Origin: Bradyrhizobium sp. AT1
GTDB taxonomy: Bacteria; Pseudomonadota; Alphaproteobacteria; Rhizobiales; Xanthobacteraceae
Length of the DNA: 64,000 bases
Direction: 5' to 3'
NCBI RefSeq assembly: GCF_001590795.1
Contig: NZ_JXDL01000001.1
Coordinates: 6,470,909 to 6,534,908 of the forward strand
A program made the position numbers and the translations under genes. The notes below the pieces were generated by a model. It did no database searches, was not told where the DNA came from, and worked only from the letters and a program-made list of their open reading frames with translations. Shown in pieces: positions 46,735 through 54,469 of the stretch (positions are counted from its first letter, which is position 1; each line of letters opens with the position of its first letter).

Positions 46735-48018
46735 GTGCCCATTCACATTATTGACAGGCGCCTGAATCCAGGCGGCAAGAGTCTTGAGAACCGCCAGCGG
46801 TTCTTGCGTCGGGCCAAATCCCTGGTGCAGGGCGCCGTCAAGAAGACCTCGCAGGAACGCGACATCAAGGACGTCCTGGAGGGGGGCGAAGTCACGATCC
46901 CCCTCGACGGCATGCACGAGCCGCGATTCCGCCGCGAAGGCGGAACGCGCGACATGGTGCTGCCCGGCAACAAGAAGTTCATCGAGGGCGATTATCTGCA
47001 GCGCTCCGGCCAGGGCAGTGCCAAGGATTCCGGTCCCGGCGAAGGCGACAGCGAGGACGCGTTCCGCTTCGTGCTCTCCCGCGACGAGTTCGTCGATCTC
47101 TTCCTCGACGATCTCGAGCTGCCGGACCTCGCCAAGCGCAAGATCGCGCAGACCGAGAGCGAAGGCATCCAGCGCGCCGGCTACACCACGTCGGGCTCGC
47201 CCGCCAATATTTCAGTAAGCCGGACGGTAAGGCTGGCGCTGGCGCGCCGCATCGCGCTCAAGCGTCCCCGCAAGGACGAGATCGAGGAGCTGGAAGCCGC
47301 GATCGCCGCATGTACCGACGAGGACGAGCGTGAGGTGCTGCTCGCCCAGCTCGAAAAGCTGAAGGCGAAGACCAAGCGAATTCCCTTCATCGATCCGCTC
47401 GACATCCGCTACCGTCGCTTCGAGACCGTGCCGCGGCCGGTGGCGCAGGCGGTGATGTTCTGCCTGATGGACGTGTCGGGCTCGATGTCCGAGCACATGA
47501 AGGATCTCGCCAAGCGCTTCTACATGCTGCTCTATGTGTTCCTGAAGCGCCGCTACAAGCATGTCGAGATCGTCTTCATCCGCCACACCGATCGCGCCGA
47601 GGAGGTCGATGAGCAGACCTTCTTCTATGGCCCGGCCTCGGGCGGCACGCTGGTCTCCAGCGCGCTGCAGGCGATGCACGAGATCGTGCGCGAGCGCTTC
47701 AATCCGTCGGACTGGAACATCTATGCCGCGCAAGCCTCCGACGGCGACAATTCCTATTCCGACGGCGAGCTCACCGGCATGCTGCTGACCGACAAGATCC
47801 TGCCGGTCTGCCAATTCTTTGCCTATCTCGAGGTCGGAGAATCCGGCGGCAGCGCCTTCGATCTCTCCGATTCCTCGCTCTGGACCCTCTATGAACGCCT
47901 GCGCAACAGCGGCGCGCCGCTCTCGATGCGCAAGGTCTCGGAACGCAGCGAGATCTTTCCGGTGTTCCACGATTTGTTTCAGCGTCGCGAGACTGCCCAG
48001 GAGAAAGCCGCTCCATGA
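46735..48018 (+). CDS. yeaH: YeaH/YhbH family protein (DUF444)
   Basis: 427 residues. N-terminal IHIIDRRLNPGGKSLENRQR and RFLRRAKSLV, central charged helices, then a von Willebrand A-like domain with MIDAS DVSGSMSEH and GGTLVSSALQAM. It works with PrkA in every genome where both occur; the exact role is unknown. GTG start at 46735, with GGGAGG about 11 bases upstream. Stop overlaps spoVR by four bases. Confidence 0.96.
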   Translation: MPIHIIDRRLNPGGKSLENRQRFLRRAKSLVQGAVKKTSQERDIKDVLEGGEVTIPLDGMHEPRFRREGGTRDMVLPGNKKFIEGDYLQRSGQGSAKDSGPGEGDSEDAFRFVLSRDEFVDLFLDDLELPDLAKRKIAQTESEGIQRAGYTTSGSPANISVSRTVRLALARRIALKRPRKDEIEELEAAIAACTDEDEREVLLAQLEKLKAKTKRIPFIDPLDIRYRRFETVPRPVAQAVMFCLMDVSGSMSEHMKDLAKRFYMLLYVFLKRRYKHVEIVFIRHTDRAEEVDEQTFFYGPASGGTLVSSALQAMHEIVRERFNPSDWNIYAAQASDGDNSYSDGELTGMLLTDKILPVCQFFAYLEVGESGGSAFDLSDSSLWTLYERLRNSGAPLSMRKVSERSEIFPVFHDLFQRRETAQEKAAP

Positions 48019-49553
48019 CGGAACGATTGTTCGAAGGCGCGGATTGGGACTTCCACACCTTGCAGCGCATCACCGATGCCTGCGAGGAGGTGGCGCTGGG
48101 GGATCTCGGGCTCGACGTCTATCCGAACCAGATCGAGGTCATCACCGCCGAGCAGATGCTGGATGCCTACTCCTCCGTCGGCATGCCGCTGTTCTACAAG
48201 CACTGGTCGTTCGGCAAGCAGTTCGCCTATCACGAGGCGTCCTATCGCAAGGGCCTGATGGGGCTTGCCTATGAGATCGTGATCAACTCCTCGCCCTGCA
48301 TCTCCTATCTGATGGAGGAGAACACGGCGACGATGCAGACGCTGGTGATCGCGCACGCTGCTTTCGGCCACAACCACTTCTTCAAGAACAACTACCTTTT
48401 CAAGCAGTGGACCGACGCCGACGGCATCCTGGACTATCTCGACTTCGCCAAGAATTACGTCATGCAATGCGAGGAGCGTTACGGCCGCACCGAGGTCGAG
48501 CGCACGCTGGACGCGGCGCATGCACTGATGTCGCACGGTATCGACCGCTATCCGGGCAAGAAGAAGCTGGATTTGCGCGAGGAAGAGAAGCGTGCCGGCC
48601 GTCGCCGCCAGCACGAGGAGGAAGTCTTCAACGACCTCTGGCGCACCGTGCCCAAGGGGGCGTCGAAGACCCGGTCAGCGATTTCCCTCGAACGGCGCCG
48701 CAAGCTGCTCGGCCTGCCGCAGGAAAACCTGCTCTATTTCCTGGAGAAGAGCGCGCCGCGCCTCGCGCCATGGCAGCGCGAGCTGCTGCGCATCGTCCGC
48801 CACATCGCGCAATATTTCTATCCGCAGAGCCAGACCAAGGTGATGAACGAGGGGACGGCGACCTACGTCCACTATCGCATCATGACCAAGCTGCATCAGC
48901 AAGGCCGCATCACCGACGGCAACTTCCTCGAATTCCTGGGCTCGCACACCAACGTGGTGTTCCAGCCCGAGTTCGACGATCCGCGCTTCTCGGGCTTCAA
49001 TCCCTATGCGCTCGGCTTTGCGATGATGCAGGACATCGAGCGTATCGTCACCAGTCCGTCGGACGAGGATCGCGAGTGGTTCCCTGATATCGCCGGCAAG
49101 AACGACGTGATGGGAGTCTTGCGCGACGTCTGGGCCAATTACCGCGACGAGAGCTTTATCGGCCAGTTCTTGAGTCCCAAATTGATGCGGCACCTCCGCA
49201 TGTTCCACCTGCACGACGATCCCGAGGAGCGCGCCGGAATCCGCGTCGATGCCATCCACGACGAGCGTGGCTTCCGCCGCGTGCGGCGCGAACTGGCGCG
49301 GCAGCACGATGTCGGCTACATCGACGCCAACATCGAAGTGGTCGACGTCGATCTCTCCGGCGACCGCCGGCTGATCCTGCACCACCACGTCATCAAGGGC
49401 TCGCAGCTCAACGAGACCGACGCCAAGCGGGTGCTGCAGCACCTCGCCGATCTCTGGACCTACGACGTCGCGCTGATCGAGGTCGACGCGAGCGACAAGG
49501 TCCTGCGCGAATACGTCGTGAGCCCGCGCCCGATCGCGGCCGCGGTGGCGTGA
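48015..49553 (+). CDS. spoVR: SpoVR family protein (YcgB)
   Basis: 512 residues. SpoVR signatures: YPNQIEVITAEQMLDAYSSV, HWSFGKQFAYHEASYRKGLM, LAYEIVINSSPCISYLMEEN, FGHNHFFKNNYLFKQW and NEGTATYVHYRIM. Named for spore cortex formation in Bacillus, but in Proteobacteria it travels with prkA and yeaH in a stress operon. The ATG overlaps the yeaH stop. Confidence 0.96.
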   Translation: MTERLFEGADWDFHTLQRITDACEEVALGDLGLDVYPNQIEVITAEQMLDAYSSVGMPLFYKHWSFGKQFAYHEASYRKGLMGLAYEIVINSSPCISYLMEENTATMQTLVIAHAAFGHNHFFKNNYLFKQWTDADGILDYLDFAKNYVMQCEERYGRTEVERTLDAAHALMSHGIDRYPGKKKLDLREEEKRAGRRRQHEEEVFNDLWRTVPKGASKTRSAISLERRRKLLGLPQENLLYFLEKSAPRLAPWQRELLRIVRHIAQYFYPQSQTKVMNEGTATYVHYRIMTKLHQQGRITDGNFLEFLGSHTNVVFQPEFDDPRFSGFNPYALGFAMMQDIERIVTSPSDEDREWFPDIAGKNDVMGVLRDVWANYRDESFIGQFLSPKLMRHLRMFHLHDDPEERAGIRVDAIHDERGFRRVRRELARQHDVGYIDANIEVVDVDLSGDRRLILHHHVIKGSQLNETDAKRVLQHLADLWTYDVALIEVDASDKVLREYVVSPRPIAAAVA

Positions 49554-49590
49554 GGCGGGCGGCCACACGGAGAGATGCGCGTTGATGTGC

Positions 49591-49729
49591 CCTCGCCCCT
49601 TGTGGGAGAGGGCAGCGACGCCGGCAGATACAAGCTCACTTGGGTGAGGGGTATCTCTCGACATCCCCAGTGCCGATAGATACCCCTCATCCGGCGCTTC
49701 GCGCCACCTTCTCCCACAAGGGGAGAAGG
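49591..49729. repeat. Nested palindromic repeat after spoVR
   Basis: Outer arms contain CCCCTTGTGGGAG and CTCCCACAAGGGG; inner arms TGAGGGGTATCT (49645-49656) and AGATACCCCTCA (49678-49689) are a perfect 12-bp pair. It sits between convergent spoVR and the DUF1801 gene and is likely a bidirectional terminator. The same class of GGGAGAGGG repeat ends the window. Confidence 0.75.
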
Positions 49730-49754
49730 AAAAGGATCGCGGACACCGGCTGCT

Positions 49755-50192
49755 CTATGGCGATCGCTTCTTCGCCGGCTTCTTCTTGCTCGCATTCAGC
49801 TCCACCGCCGCGCGGATCAGCGCCTTCAGCGCCTTCTCGTTGATCTTCTCGCCCTCGCGAATGTCGATCGCGCGCCGCACGTTGCCGTCGAGGCTGGAAT
49901 TGAACAGGCCGGCCGGATCCGCCAGCGCCGCACCCTTGGCGAAGGTCATCTTCACCACTTCCTTGTAGGTCTCGCCGGTGCAGATGATGCCGTCGTGCTC
50001 CCACACGGGGACGCCGCGCCATTTCCATTCCTCGACGACATCAGGGGCGGCCTCCTTGATCAGGCCGCGGACCCGCGCCAGCGTCTCGCCGCGCCAATCG
50101 CCGAGCTCCTTGATCCTGCCGTCGATCAGCTTGGCGGGCGAGGCTCCCTCCGTCGCCTTCGCCGCGCTCGTCTTCGCCACCGCCTTCTTCAT
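49755..50192 (-). CDS. DUF1801 domain protein
   Basis: 145 residues. Core matches the YdhG/DUF1801 fold: RVRGLIKEAAPDVVEEWKWR, GVPVWEHDGIICTGETYKEV and KMTFAKGAALADPAGLFN. Lys/Ala-rich N- and C-termini. The function of the family is unknown; its structure is like the iron-chaperone and frataxin-like YdhG group. The ATG at 50192 overlaps the preceding small membrane protein gene by four bases, so it belongs to the ArsR/AHSA1 unit. Confidence 0.85.
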   Translation of the reverse strand: MKKAVAKTSAAKATEGASPAKLIDGRIKELGDWRGETLARVRGLIKEAAPDVVEEWKWRGVPVWEHDGIICTGETYKEVVKMTFAKGAALADPAGLFNSSLDGNVRRAIDIREGEKINEKALKALIRAAVELNASKKKPAKKRSP

Positions 50193-50398
50193 GACCTTGC
50201 CTCGCCCCGCGCGCCGCGTCGGCCGAGATAAGGCAGGGCGAACAGATACAGGCCGGTCGCGAGCAGCGGGATCAGCGGCACGAGCGCCAGGAAGCCGATC
50301 CAGGCGGCATCGAGCTGCATGATCATGGCGCCGATGTTGGCGATCACCGCGATGGTAAAGGCCATGGACAGCCAGCGATGGGTTTGTCGGATCCACAT
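50189..50398 (-). CDS. Small two-helix membrane protein, 69 aa
   Basis: The ATG at 50398 with AAAGGAGG about ten bases upstream. MWIRQTHRWLSMAFTIAVIA onward has two hydrophobic helices (about 8-29 and 33-58) and a basic tail GRRGARGEARS. Such proteins sit next to DUF1801/AHSA1 genes in related genomes and are otherwise unnamed. Coupled to DUF1801 by overlap. Confidence 0.75.
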   Translation of the reverse strand: MWIRQTHRWLSMAFTIAVIANIGAMIMQLDAAWIGFLALVPLIPLLATGLYLFALPYLGRRGARGEARS

Positions 50399-50438
50399 GG
50401 TCAACGGACCTCCTTTGCAATGATCGAAACGGACGTGC

Positions 50439-50870
50439 TCACGCACCTCGCGCCAGCACCTCGTCCAGCTTGGTGAAGAACTGCTTCCAGCCGGCATGCG
50501 CGCCGCCATAGGCCTGCTTCTGCGTCGGGCCGAAGCCGGCCTGCTCGACGCGCAGATGCGTGCCCGCACCGGTCGGTGTCAGCGTGAAGGTCACGACGCT
50601 TTTGAGGTCGAACGCCGCATCCTCATGCGAGAAATTCCAGGTGTAGGCGAGGCTCTTCTGCGGCTCGATGGTGAGCACCTCGCAGTCCAGCACACCGCCC
50701 CATTCGCCGCGAAGATTGAAGCGATGGCCGACCGATGGCTTGAAGTCGTTCTTCATCAGCCATTCCTCGATCAGATGCGGCTGCGTCAGCGCGCGCCAGA
50801 GCCGCTCGGGCGGAAAGGCAAATTCACGCTCGACGACCACGGAGCGCGTCTGGCTTGAGGCTTCGTTCAT
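50439..50870 (-). CDS. SRPBCC / AHSA1-type ligand-binding protein
   Basis: 143 residues, START-like AHSA1 fold: VVEREFAFPPERLWRALTQP, LIEEWLMKNDFKPSVGHRFN, GGVLDCEVLTIEPQKSLAY, VTFTLTPTGAGTHLRVEQAG and GGAHAGWKQFFTKLDEVL. Members bind hydrophobic ligands and commonly pair with an ArsR repressor. ATG 50870 overlaps the arsR stop by four bases. Confidence 0.9.
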   Translation of the reverse strand: MNEASSQTRSVVVEREFAFPPERLWRALTQPHLIEEWLMKNDFKPSVGHRFNLRGEWGGVLDCEVLTIEPQKSLAYTWNFSHEDAAFDLKSVVTFTLTPTGAGTHLRVEQAGFGPTQKQAYGGAHAGWKQFFTKLDEVLARGA

Positions 50871-51190
50871 TGGTCCATCCTCTTCAGGAGATCGTCGAGC
50901 GCGTCGAGCCGCTTCTGCCAGAAGCCGGCCATCTGGCTGGTCCAGTCGACCAGCGGATCGAGTGCGCCGGGCAGCGCGCTGTAATGGGTTTGCCGTCCTT
51001 CGTGGCGGTCACGCACCAGGCCGGCCTGCTTCAGCGCGCCGAGATGTTTTGACACCGCGGGCTGCGACACCCCGGATCGTGCCGTCAGCGCCCCGACCGT
51101 CTGCTCGCCCTCGCGGCACAGCCGCTCGAAGATCGCCCGCCTTGTGGGGTCGGCGAGCGTCCTGAACAGGAGATCGGGGGCGGGGGACAT
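50867..51190 (-). CDS. ArsR family transcriptional repressor
   Basis: 107 residues. Winged helix: LFRTLADPTRRAIFERLCRE, then recognition helix SGVSQPAVSKHLGALKQAGL and wing VRDRHEGRQTHYSA. It has no CxC metal-site cysteines of the ArsR/SmtB metal sensors, so it is of the SdpR/AHSA1-linked type. The ATG at 51190 is preferred; the frame extends to 51226 across the operator. First gene of the four-gene unit, with two matching palindromes directly upstream. Confidence 0.9.
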   Translation of the reverse strand: MSPAPDLLFRTLADPTRRAIFERLCREGEQTVGALTARSGVSQPAVSKHLGALKQAGLVRDRHEGRQTHYSALPGALDPLVDWTSQMAGFWQKRLDALDDLLKRMDQ

Positions 51191-51197
51191 GGCAATC

Positions 51198-51241
51198 CAT
51201 AACCGAGAAGTTATGGATAAATTCATAATCTTGGAGTTATG
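51198..51241. promoter_or_regulatory. Twin ArsR operator (two CATAA-N8-TTATG palindromes)
   Basis: Site 1: CATAA-CCGAGAAG-TTATG (51198-51215). Site 2: CATAA-TCTTGGAG-TTATG (51224-51241). Both have five-base arms and an eight-base centre and begin 26 bases apart, just before the arsR start. The 5-8-5 spacing suits a winged-helix dimer, so autorepression by the adjacent ArsR is likely (inference). Confidence 0.65.
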
Positions 51242-51295
51242 GGTAAGTCAAGTGCGAGACGGCTGAGATGGCCGTGGCTGGCGCAGCCCTCTCCA

Positions 51296-51412
51296 CGTCA
51301 CCGCGAGAAGCCCTTTGCGACGAAGCGATCCAGACTGCCCGCGCGGAACGATTCTGGATTGCTTCCGCCTTCGCCAAGGCTTCGGCGGACAAGTCGCTAC
51401 GCCCGCAATGAC
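51296..51412. repeat. REP-like palindromic element, degenerate copy
   Basis: Contains CGTCACCGCGAGAAG, CGAAGCGATCCAGA and the opposed TCTGGATTGCTTCC, ending CGCAATGACGGATC. It is the same family as the element inside the kdp operon (9177-9258), with extra sequence in the middle. It lies between the arsR upstream region and the end of the DsrE-like gene. Confidence 0.65.
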
Positions 51413-51441
51413 GGATCAAACGGGGGTGCCACAAGCGCGCC

Positions 51442-51891
51442 CTACGGCCGCAAATACAAATATCCCTGCGATTGCAGCTCGGCCAAACGCACCACGCCGC
51501 CCTTCTCCGCGCTGACGAACCCCGGCAGCAGCTCCTTCAGCGTGACGTTCTGCGCCTTCATCGTGTTGCCGCAGGCCGCGAGCTCGACGCCGTCCTTGGA
51601 GAATTCACCGACGCGCTTGCTGAGATCGGGGTTGGCCTGGCCAGCGTGAAAGGCCTTCAGCGCCGGACCGTGGATCACCAGAGCGATCGTGACATGCTCG
51701 GGGCCGCCGACGCCGTCGATATGGTTCTGGATGTTGCCGAGCACGAAATTGACCTTCTCGGCGTCGCTGAGGTGATAGACGACCTTCAGCTTGTCGCCCG
51801 CGCCGGCGTCCGTCGCGGCTTGCGCACGCGAGGCGCCAAATGCCGCGCCCAAAGCCGAGACGGCGCTCCACAAGATGTTCCGGCGGTTCAT
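51442..51891 (-). CDS. Exported DsrE/DsrF-like family protein
   Basis: 149 residues from ATG 51891 with GGGAGA upstream. N-terminal signal peptide, residues 1-26, begins MNRRNILWSAVSALGAAFGA and ends ASRAQA, with a twin Arg but not a full Tat motif. The mature part resembles the DsrE fold: KLKVVYHLSDAEKVNFVLGN, VTIALVIHGPALKAFH, DGVELAACGNTMKAQNV with one Cys, and LLPGFVSAEKGGVVRLAELQ. DsrE relatives handle sulfur; this exported subgroup is uncharacterised. Confidence 0.85.
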   Translation of the reverse strand: MNRRNILWSAVSALGAAFGASRAQAATDAGAGDKLKVVYHLSDAEKVNFVLGNIQNHIDGVGGPEHVTIALVIHGPALKAFHAGQANPDLSKRVGEFSKDGVELAACGNTMKAQNVTLKELLPGFVSAEKGGVVRLAELQSQGYLYLRP

Positions 51892-51928
51892 GGCGATCTC
51901 CCTCAAACCTGGCGTCGCCGGACAGATA

Positions 51929-52552
51929 TCACTTGTGGCGGAGCGCGGCGAGTTCCTTGCGGTCGGTCACCAGCCCTGCACATTCACTGTTGTCAGTGCG
52001 GTCGAGCCGGAAGATCTTGTCATCGGCGCCGGCGACCAGCGCATGCTCCGCCTCGTCATCCGGCTTGTTGTTCTGCCAGACCCGGACCTGCTCGAGCCGG
52101 ATGATGGCCGATTTGTTGTCCTTGGACAGCGCCACCTCAATGCCGCCGCCCTCGCAGTCGACGCCGCAGCCCATGCGCACCTCGTCGCCCTGGCTGAGCA
52201 GCACCGCGTGGCTGCCGCACGAGCCGCTGGAGTCGAAATCGCCGGAGCGATGGCGGTAGCGAAAGCCCAGGCGGAAGGAATTGTGCAGCCGCTTGTCCTC
52301 CTTGTCGGCTTCCGCCGAGATCAGCAGCTTCATGGACGCCACTTTCTGCTTGGGATGCCGCGCCAGATGCTCGGCGTCATAGCGGCGGACGAAGCAGGCA
52401 TAGGCCTTGTCGCCGGGCGTCGCCCCGTAGAGCCGCACATTGAAGGCATCGACTTCGGCCTTGGTGGTCTCGCGGACCTTGTCGGCGTCGTCGGCATGGG
52501 CGAGGCCGGCGAAGGCGGCAAGGGCGAGTGGCAGGACAACAGCAAGCTTCAT
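51929..52552 (-). CDS. Exported protein of unknown function, 207 aa
   Basis: ATG 52552: MKLAVVLPLALAAFAGLAHA is a clean signal peptide. The mature part has RLYGATPGDKAYACFVRRYD, AEHLARHPKQKVASMKLLIS, the Cys-rich SSGSCGSHAVLLSQGDEVRM, GCGVDCEGGGIEVAL and IFRLDRT. The four or five cysteines suggest disulfides in the periplasm. No named family recognised. Upstream in frame (to 52591) looks non-coding. Same strand as the DsrE gene with a 37-base gap. Confidence 0.75.
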   Translation of the reverse strand: MKLAVVLPLALAAFAGLAHADDADKVRETTKAEVDAFNVRLYGATPGDKAYACFVRRYDAEHLARHPKQKVASMKLLISAEADKEDKRLHNSFRLGFRYRHRSGDFDSSGSCGSHAVLLSQGDEVRMGCGVDCEGGGIEVALSKDNKSAIIRLEQVRVWQNNKPDDEAEHALVAGADDKIFRLDRTDNSECAGLVTDRKELAALRHK

Positions 52553-52754
52553 GATCGCATGCCTTGCGTTTGAACCGTCGTCGACCCGCAACGAGCGGGG
52601 GGCGACTGGCAGTTAGTCGCAGACGGCGAGCGGCGCGTTCAACCCCGCCCGGCCGCCGGTTTCGCGGGCAGCTTCGCACAAGGTTCCCGCCTTAACAGTC
52701 CTGAAGGATGAGGTCGGTAAACCCCCGGTTGCCGCAGATGACTGGTGACGGTCA

Positions 52755-53327
52755 ATGTCCGTAAGTCAGAACTTGCCCAGCCTTGCGATTGGCTATTCAG
52801 TGCCGCGGCTGCTGAAGATGCTGGCCGCCGGCCTGCCGCTGACGCTGCTGTGCGCGGCGGTCGCCTTCAACTGGTTTCACGCCAAGACGCTCTCCGAGTT
52901 TCAGATCGCGGCCTGCTCTCTAGGTGTCGTGCTGTTCGGGTTCGTGACCTGCAGGACGCTGTGGCGGCTGGTCTCGACCCGGCAGCCGGTCCTTTTCATC
53001 ACCCGCGTCGGCATTCGCGACACCCGCATTGCCGATGACACCATCTCCTGGCGATCCGTGCGGGACATATCGGCCTGGCAGTATCGCAGTCAGGTGATCG
53101 TGGTGCTCAAGCTCGATCCGCTCGTCGCCGATCGCTTCGATGCCGGTCTACTGAAGCGCATCGTCTCGTTGATGAACAAAGCCGTCGGCGCGGAGGGGGT
53201 GCTCATCAATCCCGGCGGCCTGACCATCGACGGCGAAACGCTGCTCGAGACCTGCAAGCAATATTGGAACGCCGGTCGCTTGGCCTACACCGCCCATCCC
53301 AAGACTGAACCCGAACCTGCGCACTAA
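52755..53327 (+). CDS. STM3941-like membrane protein (paralogue of 43816-44469)
   Basis: 190 residues. Two helices at about 17-64 (LLKMLAAGLPLTLLCAAVAF and IAACSLGVVLFGFVTCRTLW) and a PH-like domain with ITRVGIRDTRIADDTISWRS and VRDISAWQYRSQVIVVLKLD. The block GIRD-x-RI followed by W-x-S-(V/I)-x-(D/E)-IS matches the paralogue upstream of prkA. The function is unknown. ATG 52755; divergent from the exported protein gene. Confidence 0.7.
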   Translation: MSVSQNLPSLAIGYSVPRLLKMLAAGLPLTLLCAAVAFNWFHAKTLSEFQIAACSLGVVLFGFVTCRTLWRLVSTRQPVLFITRVGIRDTRIADDTISWRSVRDISAWQYRSQVIVVLKLDPLVADRFDAGLLKRIVSLMNKAVGAEGVLINPGGLTIDGETLLETCKQYWNAGRLAYTAHPKTEPEPAH

Positions 53328-53341
53328 AGCACTGCCGTCGA

Positions 53342-53371
53342 GTGGGCAAAGGCGCGACGCGCCGTGCCCAC
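53342..53371. terminator. Hairpin between convergent genes
   Basis: GTGGGCA (53342-53348) pairs with TGCCCAC (53365-53371), and GGCGCG with CGCGCC inside. It lies between the STM3941-like gene and korB, whose stops converge. The arm GTGGGCACG occurs again 24 bases downstream. Probably a bidirectional terminator or repeat. Confidence 0.5.
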
Positions 53372-53413
53372 GATGTCTCTCAATCGCGAAAAGTGGTGGG
53401 CACGCTCCGCTCC

Positions 53414-54469
53414 TCAGCGCAGGCTGGCGTTGATCTTGTCCAGCACCGCCGAGCCCGGGCACAGCGTGTCTGCCTCCAGCGTATTGAGCGGGGTCTCGAC
53501 CGTGTTGAGGTGCTCGTGCAGATCTTCCGCATCGGGATCGACATAGAGGAGCCCGGTGACGATCTGCCCCTTGGCGGCGTGTCGCGCGAGGAAGGTCTGG
53601 GCGCCCAGCCGGTCATGCGGATCGTAATCGGCGTCGATCTTGCGCAGCGCGATCTTGCTCCCGTCGTGCTGTTCGACCATCTGCACCGTGCCCGGCGCAT
53701 AGTCCACCGCGATCGGATCGCGGCCGACCAGCACGTCGAGCCGGTTCACGGCATCGTTGTGCTCACGCACATAGTCAAAGCTCTTGGTCGAGCCGGCGTG
53801 GTTGTTGAAGGCGATGCAGGGGCTGATGACGTCGATGAAGGACGCGCCCTTGTGGCGGATCGCGGCCGCGATCAGCGGCACCAGCTGGGTCTTGTCGCCG
53901 GAGAATGAGCGCGCCACGAAGGTGGCGCCAAGCTGCAGCGCGATGGCGACGAGGTCGATGGCGTTGTCGGTGTTGGTGACGCCCTTCTTGCTCTTCGAGC
54001 CGCGGTCGGCGGTCGCCGAGAACTGGCCCTTGGTCAGGCCATAGACGCCGTTGTTCTCGACGATATAGGTCATGTTGACGCCGCGCCGGATCGAATGCGC
54101 GAACTGGCCGAAGCCGATCGAGGCGCTGTCGCCATCGCCGGAGACGCCGAGATAGATCAGGTCGCGATTGGCGAGGTTGGCGCCGGTCAGCACGCTCGGC
54201 ATGCGGCCGTGCACGGAGTTGAAGCCGTGCGAATTGCCGAGGAAGTAATCCGGCGTCTTCGACGAGCAGCCGATCCCGGAGATCTTCGCCACCCGGTGCG
54301 GCTCGATCGACAATTCGTAGCAGGCCTCGATGATCGAGGCGGTGATCGAATCGTGGCCGCAGCCGGCGCACAGCGTCGAGATCTTGCCCTCGTAGTCGCG
54401 ATGCGTGTAGCCGAGCTCGTTCTTCTTCAGGCTCGGATGATGGAATTTCGGCTTTGCGATGTAGGTCAT
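53414..54469 (-). CDS. korB: 2-oxoacid:ferredoxin oxidoreductase subunit beta
   Basis: 351 residues. Contains the TPP-binding block GDGDSASIGFGQFAHSIRRG and NGVYGLTKGQFSAT, and cysteines for one Fe-S cluster: CAGCGHD (C34, C37) and GIGCSSK. With the alpha subunit it reversibly decarboxylates a 2-oxoacid (2-oxoglutarate most likely) to the CoA ester, passing electrons to ferredoxin. The ATG overlaps the korA stop (ATGA). Confidence 0.95.
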   Translation of the reverse strand: MTYIAKPKFHHPSLKKNELGYTHRDYEGKISTLCAGCGHDSITASIIEACYELSIEPHRVAKISGIGCSSKTPDYFLGNSHGFNSVHGRMPSVLTGANLANRDLIYLGVSGDGDSASIGFGQFAHSIRRGVNMTYIVENNGVYGLTKGQFSATADRGSKSKKGVTNTDNAIDLVAIALQLGATFVARSFSGDKTQLVPLIAAAIRHKGASFIDVISPCIAFNNHAGSTKSFDYVREHNDAVNRLDVLVGRDPIAVDYAPGTVQMVEQHDGSKIALRKIDADYDPHDRLGAQTFLARHAAKGQIVTGLLYVDPDAEDLHEHLNTVETPLNTLEADTLCPGSAVLDKINASLR

